Shown: positions 60,990-61,580 of the stretch, in pieces
Layout: each line of letters starts with the position of its first letter
Position numbering within the stretch: the stretch's first letter is position 1
Notes under the pieces: model-generated
The model's database searches: none
What the model saw: the letters and a program-made list of their open reading frames with translations, nothing else
What the model was told of the DNA's origin: nothing
Assembly: GCA_028284155.1 (NCBI GenBank)
Contig: JANQSF010000116.1
Location: 1 to 61,580, forward strand
DNA from: Phycisphaeraceae bacterium
GTDB taxonomy: Bacteria > Planctomycetota > Phycisphaerae > Phycisphaerales > Phycisphaeraceae
Direction of reading: 5' to 3'
Length of the DNA: 61,580 nucleotides
Position numbers and translations under genes: made by a program

Positions 60990-61580
60990 ATGAAGATGTT
61001 TCGGAGTCTGTCGCCGGTGATGCTGGCTGTGCTGCTGACCGGCTGCACGTCGTTGGGCGGCCTGGCGGGCAGACAGGTTGAGAGCGGCGCGGCCGCGACG
61101 GTACACCCACGCGCGACGTCGGCGGCGCTCGACACGTTCGCGCGCGGCGGCAACGCGGTCGACGCGGCGGTGTCGGCCGCGCTGATGCTCAACGTCGTCA
61201 ACGGCTACAACAGCGGGATCGGCGGCGGGTGTTTCATCCTGATCCGGACAGCCGACGGGCAACTGATCGCGATCGACGGGCGGGAGACGGCGCCGGCTGC
61301 GGCGACGCGCGACATGTTCGTCCGCGACGGCAAGGCCGTGAGCGACCTGAGCCTGGTCGGGCCGTTGGCGTCAGGCGTGCCGGGCGCGTTGGCGGCGTAT
61401 GACATGGCCGTGTCGCAATTCGGTCGGCTGCCCATGCGCGGCGCGTTGCGCCGCCCAGCCGACGTCGCGGAGCAAGGCTTCATCGTCGACCGCGGTTATG
61501 CGGGCCGACTGGCGGCGTCGGCCGACCGGTTGCGAAGGTTCGAGGCGTCGCGCGCGGCGTTGCTCAAGCCGGACGGGTCG
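60990..61580 (+). CDS. Gamma-glutamyltransferase family lipoprotein (5' part)
   Basis: The frame runs from ATG 60990 (AAGGG nine bases upstream) to the window end without a stop, 197 codons so far. A lipoprotein signal peptide (MKMFRSLSPVMLAVLLTGC) is followed by the GGT N-terminal domain: ATSAALDTFARGGNAVDAAVSAALMLNVVNGYNSGIGGG, ETAPAAATRDMF, GPLASGVPGALAAYDMAVSQFG. The autocatalytic Thr and the small subunit lie beyond the window. It would cleave gamma-glutamyl bonds of glutathione or other peptides at the outer face of a membrane. No shorter form is likely. Confidence 0.9.
   Translation, partial: MKMFRSLSPVMLAVLLTGCTSLGGLAGRQVESGAAATVHPRATSAALDTFARGGNAVDAAVSAALMLNVVNGYNSGIGGGCFILIRTADGQLIAIDGRETAPAAATRDMFVRDGKAVSDLSLVGPLASGVPGALAAYDMAVSQFGRLPMRGALRRPADVAEQGFIVDRGYAGRLAASADRLRRFEASRAALLKPDGS

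Overview
The window is a GC-rich bacterial chromosome segment whose gene content points to a member of the Planctomycetota. The evidence is a DUF1592/DUF1588-type cytochrome next to a DUF1552 protein, a Cys-type sulfatase beside a PQQ-like beta-propeller protein, two SUMF1-type proteins, an N-terminal LEPR-XLL-like motif (LESRMLMSAD), and several small proteins with the planctomycete-style zinc ribbon CPxCxYDL/F...CPECG. The class is uncertain. It has a Gram-negative type envelope: bamA, skp and lpxD are present. GTG and TTG starts occur several times, and many genes lack a clear Shine-Dalgarno sequence.

Layout. 1-4.5 kb: the rpoC 3' end, then a hybrid histidine kinase and a LuxR-type response regulator overlapping by 4 bases. 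4.5-12.3 kb (minus): a very long coiled-coil protein with a Wzz-like C-terminal domain, then lpxD, skp and bamA. 12.7-16.4 kb: pyruvate dehydrogenase E1alpha, E1beta and E2, without E3. 16.4-20.8 kb: small proteins and a sugar-type catabolic set (zinc dehydrogenase, SDR, TIM-barrel isomerase). 20.9-25.9 kb: a secreted sulfatase with LamG-like tail, VOC protein, PQQ-like propeller, a hexapeptide-repeat lipoprotein and a TPR protein. 26-29 kb (minus): two glycosyltransferases and an acyltransferase. 29.2 kb: a lone nuoB. 30.3-32.9 kb (minus): two SUMF1-domain paralogues. 33.2-36.8 kb: apbE, an NfeD-like protein, and (minus) trpE with a small FliN-like protein. 37.1-42.5 kb: a conserved small protein, a frameshifted small gene, the DUF1592/DUF1552 pair, a lower-GC orphan gene and a degraded sulfatase start. 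42.5-46.6 kb: PHP-domain protein and alr (minus), a DEVD-box helicase and queF. 46.7-52.1 kb: three zinc-ribbon membrane proteins with an antisense nucleotidyltransferase/small-protein pair between the first two. 52.3 kb: sucD. Then about 1.1 kb without genes, full of repeats. 54.3-61.6 kb: secreted proteins, a cyanophycin synthetase-like protein, a dihaem peroxidase, a LEPR-type protein and the start of a gamma-glutamyltransferase lipoprotein.

The intergenic DNA is unusually rich in dispersed palindromic elements. There are at least five families: (a) a 111-bp element built on GGTGCGCTTCAGCGCACC hairpins; (b) a 20-bp GCCGCTTGCGGCTTAGCGC motif that in all eight copies lies downstream of a gene in the gene's own orientation; (c) a roughly 118-132 bp element with GGGTGCCA/TGGCACCC ends, present three times; (d) a CACCGAGGACACCGAGAG long inverted repeat; (e) a CTCTCCCACTGGGAGAG compound repeat. 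One repeat-like sequence appears to have entered the trpE reading frame.

No CRISPR array, prophage, transposase or recognisable tRNA/rRNA gene was seen. No single locus is clearly a new defence or biosynthetic system. The most unusual items are the coiled-coil/Wzz-like fusion, the zinc-ribbon family with its embedded gene pair, the hexapeptide lipoprotein, the tandem SUMF1 paralogues and the repeat families.
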